From the NCBI GenBank assembly GCA_963971535.1, contig OZ020589.1:96158324-96222323 (forward strand): a stretch of 64,000 bases of DNA, given 5' to 3'. Below the pieces are notes generated by a model, which saw only the letters and a list, made by a program, of their open reading frames with translations, was not told the origin of the DNA and searched no databases. The stretch is from Notolepis coatsorum. Lineage: Eukaryota > Chordata > Actinopteri > Aulopiformes > Paralepididae. Made by a program: the position numbers and the translations under genes. Each line of letters opens with the position of its first letter. Positions within the stretch are counted from its first letter, which is position 1. Below are positions 41,296 through 51,888 of the stretch, in pieces.

Positions 41296-42222
41296 CGAAT
41301 TCAGCGTCCCAAAAACCATTCCAGGCCGCGTCTATTTTTTTACCAACCGATTTCCAGTTCCGCGTTGACGCTTCCAGGCCGCGTCTATTCGAATCCCAAC
41401 CGGTTCATGCGTCGGCTACACGCCGCTTTAATAACACTGCATTATCGAGACAGCACCCCTATGAGGATCTGGCAATGAATTCCAAGAGTAGGGTAATTCT
41501 GCAGTGCCGCTCCGCTCTGTGACATTGAGTAGCCTCGGTATTACAATGGAATAAAAGCCAAAACAACCTTGCAGTTGCAGTTACACTCCCCGCCAGCAAG
41601 CGGTGCTGCAGCCCCCGCAGCACCCCCACTTGCCGCGTCCCTGTGTGTATGTGTGTGCGCTGGGCTGCTTCGCAATTGTCATTTCATAATAGACACACAG
41701 CGTGGACCACTCTGTAACAACTCATCTCGAGCTGCTTCTATGTGCAACGAAAACTCTGCGAGCAGCGGTTCCAATAGTCTAACATGCTTTGCATCCTTGC
41801 CAGTCCTGTATACCCACGTCGCGCTAAAACATTAACTACTGTAATGTTATCTGCTAACTGAGTATTCCAACTAAGCTAAGCAGAATATGCAGAATGCACT
41901 GGGCTGCTTCGCAGAATAATGTGGTGTATGTGTGTGCGCTGAGCCTGGGCTGCTTCGCAGAATAATGTGCTGAATGGCAGAGTGCGTGTGTGTATACGAG
42001 TTATGAATTATCTCTCGCAGTTCATTCAAGCGGGCTACGTGAACTACAGTATCAGCCATTGCTGTGTGACGAGTTTGGTGTTGTCACCCACCCCGCTGTC
42101 TAAACACGGACTGCTTTCCAATTGACAACTTACGCCTCGATGTGCTTTGTGAAGGAAAGATGACGTCGCCTAGCTAACCCGCACTGTCCGCTTCCATTCA
42201 TTGTGCTAAGCTAGGCTACTTT
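41296..42222. other. Unassigned repeat-like DNA
   Basis: No coding region was recognised. The 'cgctgggctgcttcgcagaataatgtg' motif occurs at about 41655 (partial), 41895 and 41945, and the doubled 'ccaggccgcgtctatt' at 41322 and 41369 marks a local duplication. It probably comprises LTR-element remains. Confidence 0.4.
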
Positions 42223-43441
42223 TTACTGGAATGTCTTGCTAGTATCAAGGCACTCCAGGCAAAACCCTTCATCCTTCTCGTTGACTTGAGAATTGACACT
42301 GTCAACATTGACACCATCCACATAGAACGTGTCGTCTTCACATGTAGACTGCTCCACTGACACTTCATGCACAGATGGTTTGTAAGATTTTCTCTGTGGA
42401 TATCTTTGACTCTGTGGCTTAGACTTGCAACAGCTTTTGTAGTGGTTTACCTTCTTGCAGTTATGGCACTGCTGTCCGAAGGCCGGACACCTTTCCCTTT
42501 TAGCCTCATGACTATCACCACAATTGTTGCACTTTGTTATGGCATTTGAAAATACCTGGGGTTTAGACTGGTGCTTTCTGTTGTAAACAGGCCTCACTGC
42601 ATCAACACTGGTAGCCTGTGTGGCTAGTGTTTTGCTGTTTTCCTCTGTCATTTCGTGAATACGACAGATTGATAGCTTTGGCAAGTGTTAATTCTCAACA
42701 GAGATTTTCTCAAAGCGTCCCGTGTGATGCCACAAATGATACGATCACAGATAAGCTCTTCAGTCAAAGTTCCAAACTGTCCATTTTTTGCTTTGATCTT
42801 CAAGTCACTGATGAAGGATTCAATGCTCTCACCTTGTTTCTGGTTTCTCAAATGAAATGTGTCTTTCCATCGTCCTGTTGCTTTGGGGATTGCATATCTC
42901 CCTGAATTTTATTTTCAGGCAGTCCGGGTCCTCTCTGGACTCCGCTGGTGTTTCAAGTTTCTTTAATAGTTGTCATACAGAAGTACAGAATACTTTCATA
43001 CAAAATGCTTCTTACTGTTACGCTCCAGAGACTGTGCTAGACAAGATAGTATCAAATAACATAGTATAGCATGTAATTTAGAAGAAGAAAATGAGGTCAC
43101 AGTGTTCGGTATAGACATATGTACAATGTTCTGAGTTACCATATAATATACAATACTATGCAGTGTACTAATGTACAGTACTATATAGTGCAAAGCACTA
43201 TTACTATTACTGCTCCATTGTCACCGGGCGCACGCACTTCATCTGCATACACAAATGAACGTTCCCGCTCTATGGCTTCAGGTCCAGCAATATTGAGGAG
43301 TATATAAGCCTTTGTCCTTGCACGTTTTTCTGAGTGAGCTGTGGCAATAAAAATGTCATATTCCCCTTCAAAAATCCACCAATTCTCTGCAACATTTTCA
43401 TCAAACACAACAGGGTTGGGTCTGCGAAATCCATCTGCCAT
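42223..43441 (-). pseudogene. Ty3/Gypsy gag (antisense), fragmented
   Basis: The N-terminal Gag region starts at 43441 (PVVFDENVAENWWIFEGEYD, then LLNIAGPEAIERERSFVY). A central part at 42851-42648 has GESIESFISDLKIKAKNGQF, and a nucleocapsid with two CCHC-type knuckles, CNNCGDSHEAKRERCPAFGQ then CHNCKKVNHYKSCC, lies at about 42550-42440. A non-coding A/T-rich stretch (about 43000-43190) and frameshifts break it up. Pol is absent to the left. Confidence 0.8.
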
Positions 43442-43573
43442 AGTGTCCGTCTATTAGCGCGTCTGTGGCTAGGTTTGCTAGGCTAGGCTATCACAGGCTA
43501 GTCCAGTAAAAACACGACAAAAAAAACACATTACTCACGGGCGAAAAGTCCGTACTGTCATCTGACACCATGT

Positions 43574-43753
43574 AAATATGTACCTCTGTTATGTGCGAGT
43601 CAATGATCACACCCGGGTTGTAACAAACCGTAGGTTTATTTAACATCAAGTATAACGTGACGGCAAGAAGCAGTTTACAGTACCGTTTGTAAGCAGAGGC
43701 ACTGAAGGTACGGTGGCTCGTAGTAGGCAAACAGAATAATCATTTAGCCAATG
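43574..43753 (-). repeat. Gypsy LTR piece and primer-binding site
   Basis: On the minus strand, sequence ending in atttaca is followed by tggtgtcagatgacag, a Gypsy-like primer-binding site, 130 bp ahead of the antisense gag. The LTR is cut at 43753 by the hAT transposon and its outer end may lie just beyond 50858. The full LTR limits are not resolved. Confidence 0.5.
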
Positions 43754-43869
43754 ATCTACACCAGGGGTGCCCAACCTTTTTTGAACCAAGATCTACTTTT
43801 TAATTTGCCACCTAGCCGAGAGCTACCAGCCCAAATTTGACCTACTCTCGGCTAGTATTAGTAGTAATA

Positions 43870-43948
43870 ATACCCATTCAATATGCACATGACAGAAAAT
43901 ATTATATGCCATATAATATTTTCTGTCATGTGCATATTGAATGGGTAT
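43870..43948. repeat. 79-bp perfect palindrome
   Basis: Two 39-base arms (from atacccattcaatatgcaca to its complement ending ttgaatgggtat) flank a single central C at 43909. It lies between the hAT left end and the SINE and could form a cruciform. Flanking DNA on the right is A/T-rich. Confidence 0.95.
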
Positions 43949-43978
43949 ATAATATAATATGATATTTTATATAAATGG

Positions 43979-44238
43979 TAAATGGCTGCTTTTTTATATA
44001 GCGCTTTTATCCAAATCGCTTTACAATTTGTTACTCACATTTTACCCATTCACTCACACATTCACACACCGACAGCGGAGGCAACCATGCAAGGTGCCAA
44101 CCTGCTCATTGGGAGAAATTAGGGGTTAAGTGTCTTGCTCAAGGACACATCGACACGCTGCCCAGGAGGAGCGGGAATCGAACCGGGAACCTCCGGATTG
44201 CCAGACGACTGCTCTACCTCCTGAGCCACTGTTGCCCC
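43979..44238 (-). mobile_element. tRNA-derived SINE with L2-type tail (copy 1)
   Basis: Antisense. The head starts at 44238 with ggggcaacagtggctcagga (box A) and ggttcgattcc (box B, complement at 44174-44184). The body ends at about 43990 with aaagcgatttggataaaagc and gctatataaaa. The tail resembles the 3' end of the L2-type LINE fragment near 46200 (agcgctatataaat), suggesting mobilisation by that LINE. Confidence 0.82.
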
Positions 44239-44423
44239 ATTGTCATTTTAACAGTGTAGTCAGTGGAATTACAAGAACGACAAGACTAACTTCTCACGTT
44301 GGGCATGCAGGCAGCATGACCCATTTATTTCACACTCTGCATACACACTGACAACACACACACACACTCAATTCAATGGGCATGAGGAAAGTTGCATAGG
44401 TCACTGCGTTGCAGCCTTCAGGT

Positions 44424-44892
44424 TAATCAGCATGCCAGTGACATTGTTTATGAATGCCAAATTCAAAAGCCAGTTGTTGTCCTCTAGATGTGTATATTCA
44501 GCATGTTTAGCAAGCTTGAGAAACTCTTTAATTTCAGGCAGCAACTCGCTGAATCTCCAGAAATGTACCTCTGCTCAGCCACCTTACATCTGTGTGCAGC
44601 AGCTGGTCTGTGTGCTCTGCCCCCGTCTCCTCCATATGTGCACGAAATAGCCTCCTCTGTAGGCTCCTTGCCCTGACAGAGCACACAATCTTCATAGCGA
44701 TATCCATAACTTCCTTCATATTTAAAATGTTACCACACAGTCCGGGAAAGCGTCGCTTTTTTTGCATAGTCCGACGAACCCATTATTACAGCAAACCATG
44801 GCTGGTGCACCATCGGTTGTAATAGAGATGAGTTTATGAGATGAGTTTATGGAGGGGCAGTTTGAAAGATGTCTTCACCTTTAGTGTGTCCT
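44424..44892 (-). pseudogene. hAT transposase, catalytic/C-terminal fragment (unit 1)
   Basis: The antisense frame carries SITTDGAPAMVCCNNGFVG and HTDVRWLSRGTFLEI, hallmarks of the hAT RNase-H-like domain of the GTF2IRD2/ZBED-like group, then DDNNWLLNLAFINNVTGMLI near the left end. The C-terminal dimerisation domain is missing. Frameshifts are present. The identical fragment occurs in unit 2. Confidence 0.85.
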
Positions 44893-45636
44893 TTAACACA
44901 ATGGGGACGAACAACGTATTTATCTGTGTTTCGATTCCACCCGTTGTGGACAGAAGCACGGATAAATCCGTGGCAAGTTGTTATTGCTTTTATTCCATAT
45001 TAATAACCTATTCAAGGTCGCCGAGCGGCACTGCAGATTTACCCTACTCTATGAATTAGAGAAGATGCAATACCGGCCAGATCCTCTTAGGGGCGCTATC
45101 GCAATAATGCAGTGTGCCCTGTGGCTGAACGGTCTTTTTTTTTTACTTTCAATGGAGATTTCAGTTAGCAGGATTCTAGATGTGCAGCATGTAGCTTCGA
45201 TTACGTTTTGCATCGCAGATTTCACCATGCAATAAGGGGATTTATCATCAGCCAATGGACATATCGATCTACCAGATGGCGATCGATAACAGGGAAATGC
45301 TCGGGGGGATCCCACCGGACCACGGTAAGATCTTTTTCACGTAAAGTACATCCCGATCGGGCCTTGTTTTGATAGCCATCCAGGCGTTCGGCCTATGAGG
45401 CTAATGAGGCTAACGCGGTTATTGGTAATCGATAATCAGAAACGACGTCCCCCGCCCCCCCCCCCCCCCCTTTCATGCATACATGCGTGAGGATCGTGCC
45501 GATCATATGCAGTTTGAGTTTTAACTGGAGCGTATCTATAACCGAAATGCCATTGGATTTAACGTTATTAGCTATTATTACATGGCGTTTTCACAATCGC
45601 CGAAATGCTTGCTTGTGATTGGTCAATAGCGCGCGT

Positions 45637-45670
45637 CAGAGGTCCGTTATCACACGATAACGGACCTCTG
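45637..45670. repeat. Perfect 15-bp hairpin (unit 1)
   Basis: cagaggtccgttatc is separated by acac from its exact complement. It is repeated at 48610-48643 in unit 2 and lies inside the nested TTAA element. Confidence 0.93.
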
Positions 45671-45884
45671 CCAAGCAATAATGACCGCTGTGCGCAGCTG
45701 TTCGCAATCAAGCCCACTACAACACTATCAGTGCTGCTCAGCATATGCACAGCTGCACTCAGTCATCAGTGCAATCAGACCACAGACCTGCCGACTGCCG
45801 ATAATAATAATCACTTTATTTGGGCTGACAGAGCCACAGAACAACTGCGTTTGCATTTGATCTCGTCTTGTCGATGGTGTACAA

Positions 45885-46229
45885 TGAATTAGGTATATTT
45901 GTTAGTAAGTTAGCCATGTCCATCAGAGACTCCCCTACACTCTCCACCTTCAAAGCTCGCCTCAAAACCCACCTGTTCTCCCTTGCCTTCAACCCCCCCC
46001 CACCCCTAAACCCCCCCCTCCCCTCCAACCTGATTGATATCTGTCTCCAGTCATTTTGGTGCTATCAGGCTGTCTCCCCTGTTCCCCCCATGGTCTCGTG
46101 TTCCTTTTGTTTTTGTTTCTTTGTTGTTTTTGTTTTTGTTTCTTTGCTTTCATTTCTTTGTTTGTACCCCTGCTCCCGACTACTGTCAGCGACTTCAGGT
46201 TATTGAGAAGCGCTATATAAATTAAATGA

Positions 46230-46279
<50 letters not shown>

Positions 46280-46280
46280 G
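45885..46280 (+). mobile_element. L2-type LINE 3' end (unit 1)
   Basis: The last codons of an L2-group reverse transcriptase (RDSPTLSTFKARLKTHLFSL, about 45925-45985), a C-rich and TTTG-rich 3' UTR, and the tail agcgctatataaat followed by (ATT)n. It is 5'-truncated and nested in the TTAA element; the start is approximate. Confidence 0.8.
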
Positions 46281-46288
46281 TAATAAGC

Positions 46289-46425
46289 GGGATAATGTAT
46301 AGCTATACTCGATCATTGTCGCAAAATAATTTACCTTCACTGACGTCGGCGCTGCGCCTCTGTATTTTAAACTCTGTGTCGGTCAATTATTTTGCGACAA
46401 TGACCTCGTAGCTATACATTATCCC
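46289..46425. repeat. ~45-bp imperfect inverted repeat (unit 1)
   Basis: gggataatgtatagct, then tcattgtcgcaaaataatt, is mirrored at 46390-46425 around a loop rich in cgtcggcgctgcgcc. It recurs at 49246-49382 in unit 2. It may be the end of a short DNA element. Confidence 0.85.
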
Positions 46426-46706
46426 TTACTTAGCCCATTATCTCGGCTTCCAGGAAATATACTAGACCAAATCCGGTATAATGCTTATATTCACGGCGCT
46501 ATAAAATGAGAACGTATTGATGACATTTTTTCTTTTCTTTAAGCCATTTTGAAGGGACGGTTTATGGTCTCAATTCACAATGAGAATGGACAGATAGCAA
46601 TACTATAAAGTATAGATTTAGCTCTACAAACAGCCCCACGTCTGTTTACATTTCACGGTCCTCTTGAGATTAATTAGACTCATCCCAGTGGCCGCGAAAG
46701 TGTTAC

Positions 46707-46963
46707 GAGGCAATGGTGAGCAGCTCTTCTTTTGCGCTCATGTCGTCAAAGGCCATTCTAATGTAAATACATAGCTGTGCCACATCTACCATATCAGTCG
46801 ATTCATCGAACTGCAGGGAATAACACTCACATGTATTAATGTCCCTCATGAGTTGCTTGTGAACATTTCCTCACAGCGCCGGGTCACAGTTTTACGTGAC
46901 AGCTGAAGGTCTTTGACAGCATCCATAATCTCTGTGTGATACTTGGAATCACCGAAGAGTGAA
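46707..46963 (-). pseudogene. hAT transposase middle fragment (unit 1)
   Basis: The antisense frame includes CECYSLQFDESTDMVDVAQL and KEELL, the segment that normally precedes the catalytic core in hAT transposases of this group. It ends at the duplication breakpoint, so unit 1 lacks the N-terminus. Confidence 0.8.
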
Positions 46964-46965
46964 GA

Positions 46966-47214
46966 GTTTTTATATAGCGCTTTTATCCAAATCGCTTTAC
47001 AATTTGTTACTCACATTTTACCCATTCACTCACACATTCACACACCGACAGCGGAGGCAACCATGCAAGGTGCCAACCTGCTCATTGGGAGAAATGAGGG
47101 GTTAAGTGTCTTGCTCAAGGACACATCGACACGCTGCCCAGGAGGAGCGGGAATCGAACCGGGAACCTCCGGATTGCCAGACGACTGCTCTACCTCCTGA
47201 GCCACTGTTGCCCC
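46966..47214 (-). mobile_element. tRNA-derived SINE with L2-type tail (copy 2)
   Basis: The duplicate of the SINE at 43979-44238, starting in the tail T-run at the duplication breakpoint. It shows one or two substitutions (for example a G in gaaatgagggg). Box A and box B complements are retained. Confidence 0.85.
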
Positions 47215-47399
47215 ATTGTCATTGTAACAGTGTAGTCAGTGGAATTACAAGAACGACAAGACTAACTTCTCACGTTGGGCATGCAGGCAGCATGACCCAT
47301 TTATTTCACACTCTGCATACACACTGACAACACACACACACACTCAATTCAATGGGCATGAGGAAAGTTGCATAGGTCACTGCGTTGCAGCCTTCAGGT

Positions 47400-47868
47400 T
47401 AATCAGCATGCCAGTGACATTGTTTATGAATGCCAAATTCAAAAGCCAGTTGTTGTCCTCTAGATGTGTATATTCAGCATGTTTAGCAAGCTTGAGAAAC
47501 TCTTTAATTTCAGGCAGCAACTCGCTGAATCTCCAGAAATGTACCTCTGCTCAGCCACCTTACATCTGTGTGCAGCAGCTGGTCTGTGTGCTCTGCCCCT
47601 GTCTCCTCCATATGTGCACGAAATAGCCTCCTCTGTAGGCTCCTTGCCCTGACAGAGCACACAATCTTCATAGCGATATCCATAACTTCCTTCATATTTA
47701 AAATGTTACCACACAGTCCGGGAAAGCGTCGCTTTTTTTGCATAGTCCGACGAACCCATTATTACAGCAAACCATGGCTGGTGCACCATCGGTTGTAATA
47801 GAGATGAGTTTATGAGATGAGTTTATGGAGGGGCAGTTTGAAAGATGTCTTCACCTTTAGTGTGTCCT
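47400..47868 (-). pseudogene. hAT transposase, catalytic/C-terminal fragment (unit 2)
   Basis: Same content as 44424-44892: GHTKGEDIF-type start in one frame, TTDGAPAM, HTDVRWLSRGTFLEI and NNWLLNLAFINNVTG. Together with 49664-50577 it makes up the original broken transposase, split by the TTAA insertion. Confidence 0.85.
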
Positions 47869-47872
47869 TTAA

Positions 47873-49201
47873 CACAATGGGGACGAACAACGTATTTATC
47901 TGTGTTTCGATTCCACCCGTTGTGGACAGAAGCACGGATAAATCCGTGGCAAGTTGTTATTGCTTTTATTCTATATTAATAACCTATTCAAGGTCGCCGA
48001 GCGGCACTGCAGATTTACCCTACTCTATGAATTAGAGAAGATGCAATACCGGCCAGATCATCTTAGGGGCGCTATCGCAATAATGCAGTGTGCCCTGTGG
48101 CTGAACGGTCTTTTTTTTTTACTTTCAATGGAGATTTCAGTTAGCAGGATTCTAGATGTGCAGCATGTAGCTTCGATTACGTTTTGCATCGCAGATTTCA
48201 CCATGCAATAAGGGGATTTATCATCAGCCAATGGACATATCGATCTACCAGATGGCGATCGATAACAGGGAAATGCTCGGGGGGATCCCACCGGACCACG
48301 GTAAGATCTTTTTCACGTAAAGTACATCCCGATCGGGCCTTGTTTTGATAGCCATCCAGGCGTTCGGCCTATGAGGCTAATGAGGCTAACGCGGTTATTG
48401 GTAATCGATAATCAGAAACGACGTCCCCCGCCCCCCCCCCCCCTTTCATGCATACATGCGTGAGGATCGTGCCGATCATATGCAGTTTGAGTTTTAACTG
48501 GAGCGTATCTATAACCGAAATGCCATTGGATTTAACGTTATTAGCTATTATTACATGGCGTTTTCACAATCGCCGAAATGCTTGCTTGTGATTGGTCAAT
48601 AGCGCGCGTCAGAGGTCCGTTATCACACGATAACGGACCTCTGCCAAGCAATAATGACCGCTGTGCGCAGCTGTTCGCAATCAAGCCCACTACAACACTA
48701 TCAGTGCTGCTCAGCATATGCACAGCTGCACTCAGTCATCAGTGCAATCAGACCACAGACCTGCCGACTGCCGATAATAATAATCACTTTATTTGGGCTG
48801 ACAGAGCCACAGAACAACTGCGTTTGCATTTGATCTCGTCTTGTCGATGGTGTACAATGAATTAGGTATATTTGTTAGTAAGTTAGCCATGTCCATCAGA
48901 GACTCCCCTACACTCTCCACCTTCAAAGCTCGCCTCAAAACCCACCTGTTCTCCCTTGCCTTCAACCCCCCCCACCCCTAAACCCCCCCCTCCCCTCCAA
49001 CCTGATTGATATCTGTCTCCAGTCATTTTGGTGCTATCAGGCTGTCTCCCCTGTTCCCCCCATGGTCTCGTGTTCCTTTTGTTTTTGTTTCTTTGTTGTT
49101 TTTGTTTTTGTTTCTTTGCTTTCATTTCTTTGTTTGTACCCCTGCTCCCGACTACTGTCAGCGACTTCGGGTTATTGAGAAGCGCTATATAAATTAAATG
49201 A

Positions 49202-49236
<35 letters not shown>

Positions 49237-49659
49237 GTAATAAGCGGGATAATGTATAGCTATACTCGATCATTGTCGCAAAATAATTTACCTTCACTGA
49301 CGTCGGCGCTGCGCCTCTGTATTTTAAACTCTGTGTCGGTCAATTATTTTGCGACAATGACCTCGTAGCTATACATTATCCCTTACTTAGCCCATTATCT
49401 CGGCTTCCAGGAAATATACTAGACCAAATCCGGTATAATGCTTATATTCACGGCGCTATAAAATGAGAACGTATTGATGACATTTTTTCTTTTCTTTAAG
49501 CCATTTTGAAGGGACGGTTTATGGTCTCAATTCACAATGAGAATGGACAGATAGCAATACTATAAAGTATAGATTTAGCTCTACAAACAGCCCCACGTCT
49601 GTTTACATTTCACGGTCCTCTTGAGATTAATTAGACTCATCCCAGTGGCCGCGAAAGTG
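47873..49659. mobile_element. TTAA-type (piggyBac-like) insertion in hAT, unit 2
   Basis: A 1,787-bp insertion is flanked by TTAA on both sides (47869-47872 and 49660-49663). Joining the hAT sequence through one TTAA gives the expected transposase motif PLKGHTKGEDIF, apart from a one-base frameshift just upstream. This is direct evidence for precise TTAA targeting. Interior as in unit 1, including an L2 LINE tail at about 48858-49237, the hairpin at 48610 and the inverted repeat at 49246. No transposase was found, so it is non-autonomous. Confidence 0.75.
48858..49237 (+). mobile_element. L2-type LINE 3' end (unit 2)
   Basis: The duplicate of 45885-46280 with a shorter ATT run and an A-to-G change in gacttcgggtt. 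It carries the same 3'-terminal codons and tail. Confidence 0.8.
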
Positions 49660-49663
49660 TTAA

Positions 49664-50577
49664 GAGGCAATGGTGAGCAGCTCTTCTTTTGCGCTCATGT
49701 CGTCAAAGGCCATTCTAATGTAAATACATAGCTGTGCCACATCTACCATATCAGTCGATTCATCGAACTGCAGGGAATAACACTCACATGTATTAATGTC
49801 CCTCATGAGTTGCTTGTGAACATTTCCTCACAGCGCCGGGTCACAGTTTTACGTGACAGCTGAAGGTCTTTGACAGCATCCATAATCTCTGTGTGATACT
49901 TGGAATCACCGAAGAGTGAATCGGCAGCCACAGTCAATGCCTCTTTTACACAGTCGCCGTCTTTGAAGGATTTTAACTTTTTAGTGAGAACGTGACTGAC
50001 ACGATAAGATGCAATTGTTGCAGCTTTTGCCTTGGTTTTGGGCTTCGTAAAAGTGGACTGTTGTCCCACTAGTGAAGGCTTCATCTGCTGGAGTTCTGTT
50101 CTTCGTAGGACTGTTTTTGGAGGAAAATCCGCGTGGTGTTTCTTGTGCATCGTTGTATAATGCCGCTCAAAATGACCCTTTTTCGGCACAGACACGGTTT
50201 GTTTGAAAATCAGACAGACTGATTTTGCATTGAAATAAACAAAAAAAGTAAGCATGGAAATTATATGTTTTTGGTCTTTTGGCCGCTCCGGTTCTGCTGG
50301 TGGTGGTCTTGCTTGCGGCGCTGACGCTGGTGCTTTCCGGTAGCTCGGCGCAGAGTCCTGCCAAGCACACCGACGGTGCTGTCGGCACCAAGCTGACGGC
50401 GTTGGCGCTGCTGTCTGGTGGCGGCAGCTTGTCGGAGGCGGTGTTGGCGCTGCTGTCTGGCGGTGCCAGCTCGTCGGAGGGTCCTGGCGCTGGCGGCGGC
50501 AGCAAGGTCTTGCTGGCGTTGTTGAAAAGTAGCATCCTCTGAATGAACCTCTTCTTTGCTGGTGGTGCTCCGTTCAT
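49664..50577 (-). pseudogene. hAT transposase N-terminal region
   Basis: A likely start ATG at 50577 gives a low-complexity N-terminus (PPDSSANTASDK and PPDSSANAV repeats) and then a degenerate BED/C2H2-like finger in shifted frame (GHFERHYTTMHKKHH near 50165-50120). The body reads QQSTFTKPKTKAKAATIASY, RVSHVLTKKLKSFKDGDCVK and LSRKTVTRRCEEM. A frameshift near 49800 leads to the DESTDMVDVAQL segment. It resembles the GTF2IRD2/SCAND3-like hAT transposases. Non-functional. Confidence 0.85.
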
Positions 50578-50865
50578 CTTGCAGTTTCTTGAGTGACTCA
50601 AGGCTGGTCTCAGAGCCACTTTTATACTGTACCTGCCAGGTGATGGGCCCCGACCCCCACTCCTGCCACTCCATGAAGACAAAGGCATCAATTTGCATCC
50701 CTATGGGTGAGGCTCACTGTCCGGAATGTACAGAATGTAGACGGTATCGATTGGCTCAGGCTGCCTGACTGCTTGCCCATCCACAGGACTGCTCGAACGT
50801 TTTTTGTCCTCCCCTCCAAATAAAATTAAATTAAATGATTTTGGTTGGGCACCACTGATCTACAC

Positions 50866-50958
50866 AAAGGAAAATATCAAAGGATAAAAACCTGAGTATA
50901 ACGGCGCTTAGCGGTTGGCGAGATAACCCGACTTTTCTCGGGTTTGGCGCTAAATAAG
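50866..50958 (+). mobile_element. piggyBac-like element A, right end
   Basis: Ends in ggtttggcgctaaataag (reverse complement CTTATTTAGCGCCA) against TTAA at 50959-50962. A cgacttttctcgggtt stretch just inside is the mirror of the left end of element B (gatagtcgggttatctc). Its partner is the end at 8375; the intervening 42 kb are later insertions. Confidence 0.7.
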
Positions 50959-51006
50959 TTAACGACTGATTCACTATTAAAGATAACAACAGGGTTGTAG
51001 TCTTAA
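50959..51006. repeat. Single monomer of the 50-bp tandem array
   Basis: A 'ttaacgactgattcactatt' to gtagtcttaa stretch matches the array at 8073-8374 and lies between elements A and B with TTAA at each boundary. The next array sequence (ttaatgacgatgattcacta) resumes at 51889. Confidence 0.88.
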
Positions 51007-51888
51007 CTCGATCAGCGCCAGACCCAAGGATAGTCGGGTTATCTCACCATGCGTCAGGACCCCCGAAAACCAGAGTATACCATAGGGAATCACTCTGAGA
51101 TCGCTAGAGTGCAATACCAGCTGCATCCAGGTAGGTGGCAGTATTGCCCACCCTTCAAAACCGTTTTTTCACACACTGTGTACATTTAAATGTCTCCGGG
51201 CGCAGTTTTCTTGGTCAGGCGATTCTAGCGGTTCACTCGATGGCATTGGAACGCGTCCAATGCCCCAGATGCATGTGTTGTGGTGGATTATGTTGGTGAC
51301 ACGATGGACACCAATACTGGAAATCACGATCAGACAATTGGAATATTCTTTTTTGGGTACCTCCTAGTGAAGGTAAGGACTATATTACATCAATCCTGCT
51401 TTGATCCAACCATGATTTCACATTGATCGTTGCAACCATGTGTAACGTGTGCCGTTAGTGTTGCCATTGGTGACGATCAAAGCATCAAAAAACGACCCCC
51501 CCCCCTTTCATGCATTCATGATGAAACATGAACATACCTATTATATACATTTGATTTGGAAATAGTAGAGTGTCCAGAGCAACGGCAACGCTTTTAGTCA
51601 AATTCACGTATTCCTCCATAGCACCGTTTTATGGAATTAACCAGGATCACTCTGAAACTATACTTATATTCACCAACTATATTATATAACACGCAAACGT
51701 ATACATAAACAAATGTATTCTTTTTCACATATTGAACGATGGATAGTTGATGTCAAATGAGCCATAGTATTGTATCCATAGCTATAATATAGAATATAGA
51801 TATAACCCTGCAAACACCGCCACGCAGCCCTATCTCTTAGAGTGGTGGTGCAGAACTAAGATGCTCTAGGCCTCTGGCGCTGAATGAG
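51007..51888 (-). mobile_element. piggyBac-like non-autonomous element B
   Basis: An 882-bp element between TTAA 51003-51006 and 51889-51892. Terminal repeats are CTCGATCAGCGCCAGA and, on the other strand, CTCATTCAGCGCCAGA. It has no transposase. The interior shares the 'ctatggctcatttgaca' and poly-C/'cgaccccc' segments with element A in opposite orientation. It is inserted in a tandem-array monomer. Confidence 0.85.

Larger units (their letters stand above)
44897..46702. mobile_element. TTAA-type (piggyBac-like) insertion in hAT, unit 1
   Basis: A 1.8-kb insertion splits the hAT transposase between the ELL-type and GEDIF motifs. The left flank is TTAA (44893-44896). The right flank is TTAC (46703-46706), whereas unit 2 has TTAA there, so one base changed after duplication. 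It contains a poly-C block followed by tttcatgcat, shared with piggyBac-like element B at 51 kb, plus internal inverted repeats and a nested L2 tail. Terminal repeats are weak (CAC only is certain). Confidence 0.65.
43990..46963. repeat. Tandem duplication unit 1 (~2.97 kb)
   Basis: Matches unit 2 (46966-49920) base for base apart from roughly ten substitutions and length changes in a C-run and an ATT-run. Both units begin in the T-run of the SINE tail and end at gaatcaccgaagagtgaa inside the hAT transposase. The duplication followed all the nested insertions it contains. Confidence 0.95.
46966..49920. repeat. Tandem duplication unit 2 (~2.96 kb)
   Basis: The second unit of the duplication, joined to unit 1 through gag at 46964-46966 and lacking the first bases of the SINE 3' flank. 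It remains continuous on the right with the N-terminal transposase (49921 onward), so this is the copy in the original right-hand context. Confidence 0.95.
43762..50857 (-). mobile_element. hAT transposon, 7.1 kb, with TSD and TIRs
   Basis: Terminal repeats CAGGGGTGCCCAACC (43762-43776) and its near complement GGTTGGGCACCACTG (50843-50857) are flanked by the perfect 8-bp duplication atctacac (43754-43761 and 50858-50865), the hAT signature. The antisense transposase is broken. Inside are a 79-bp palindrome, two copies of a ~2.97-kb tandem unit, each carrying a SINE piece, transposase fragments and a nested TTAA insertion. Without the duplication and nested insertions the element would be near 2.1 kb. 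Confidence 0.93.

Noticed and set aside
44130..44351. 73-codon ORF repeated at 47106
   Set aside because: It crosses the SINE head antisense and recurs only because of the tandem duplication.
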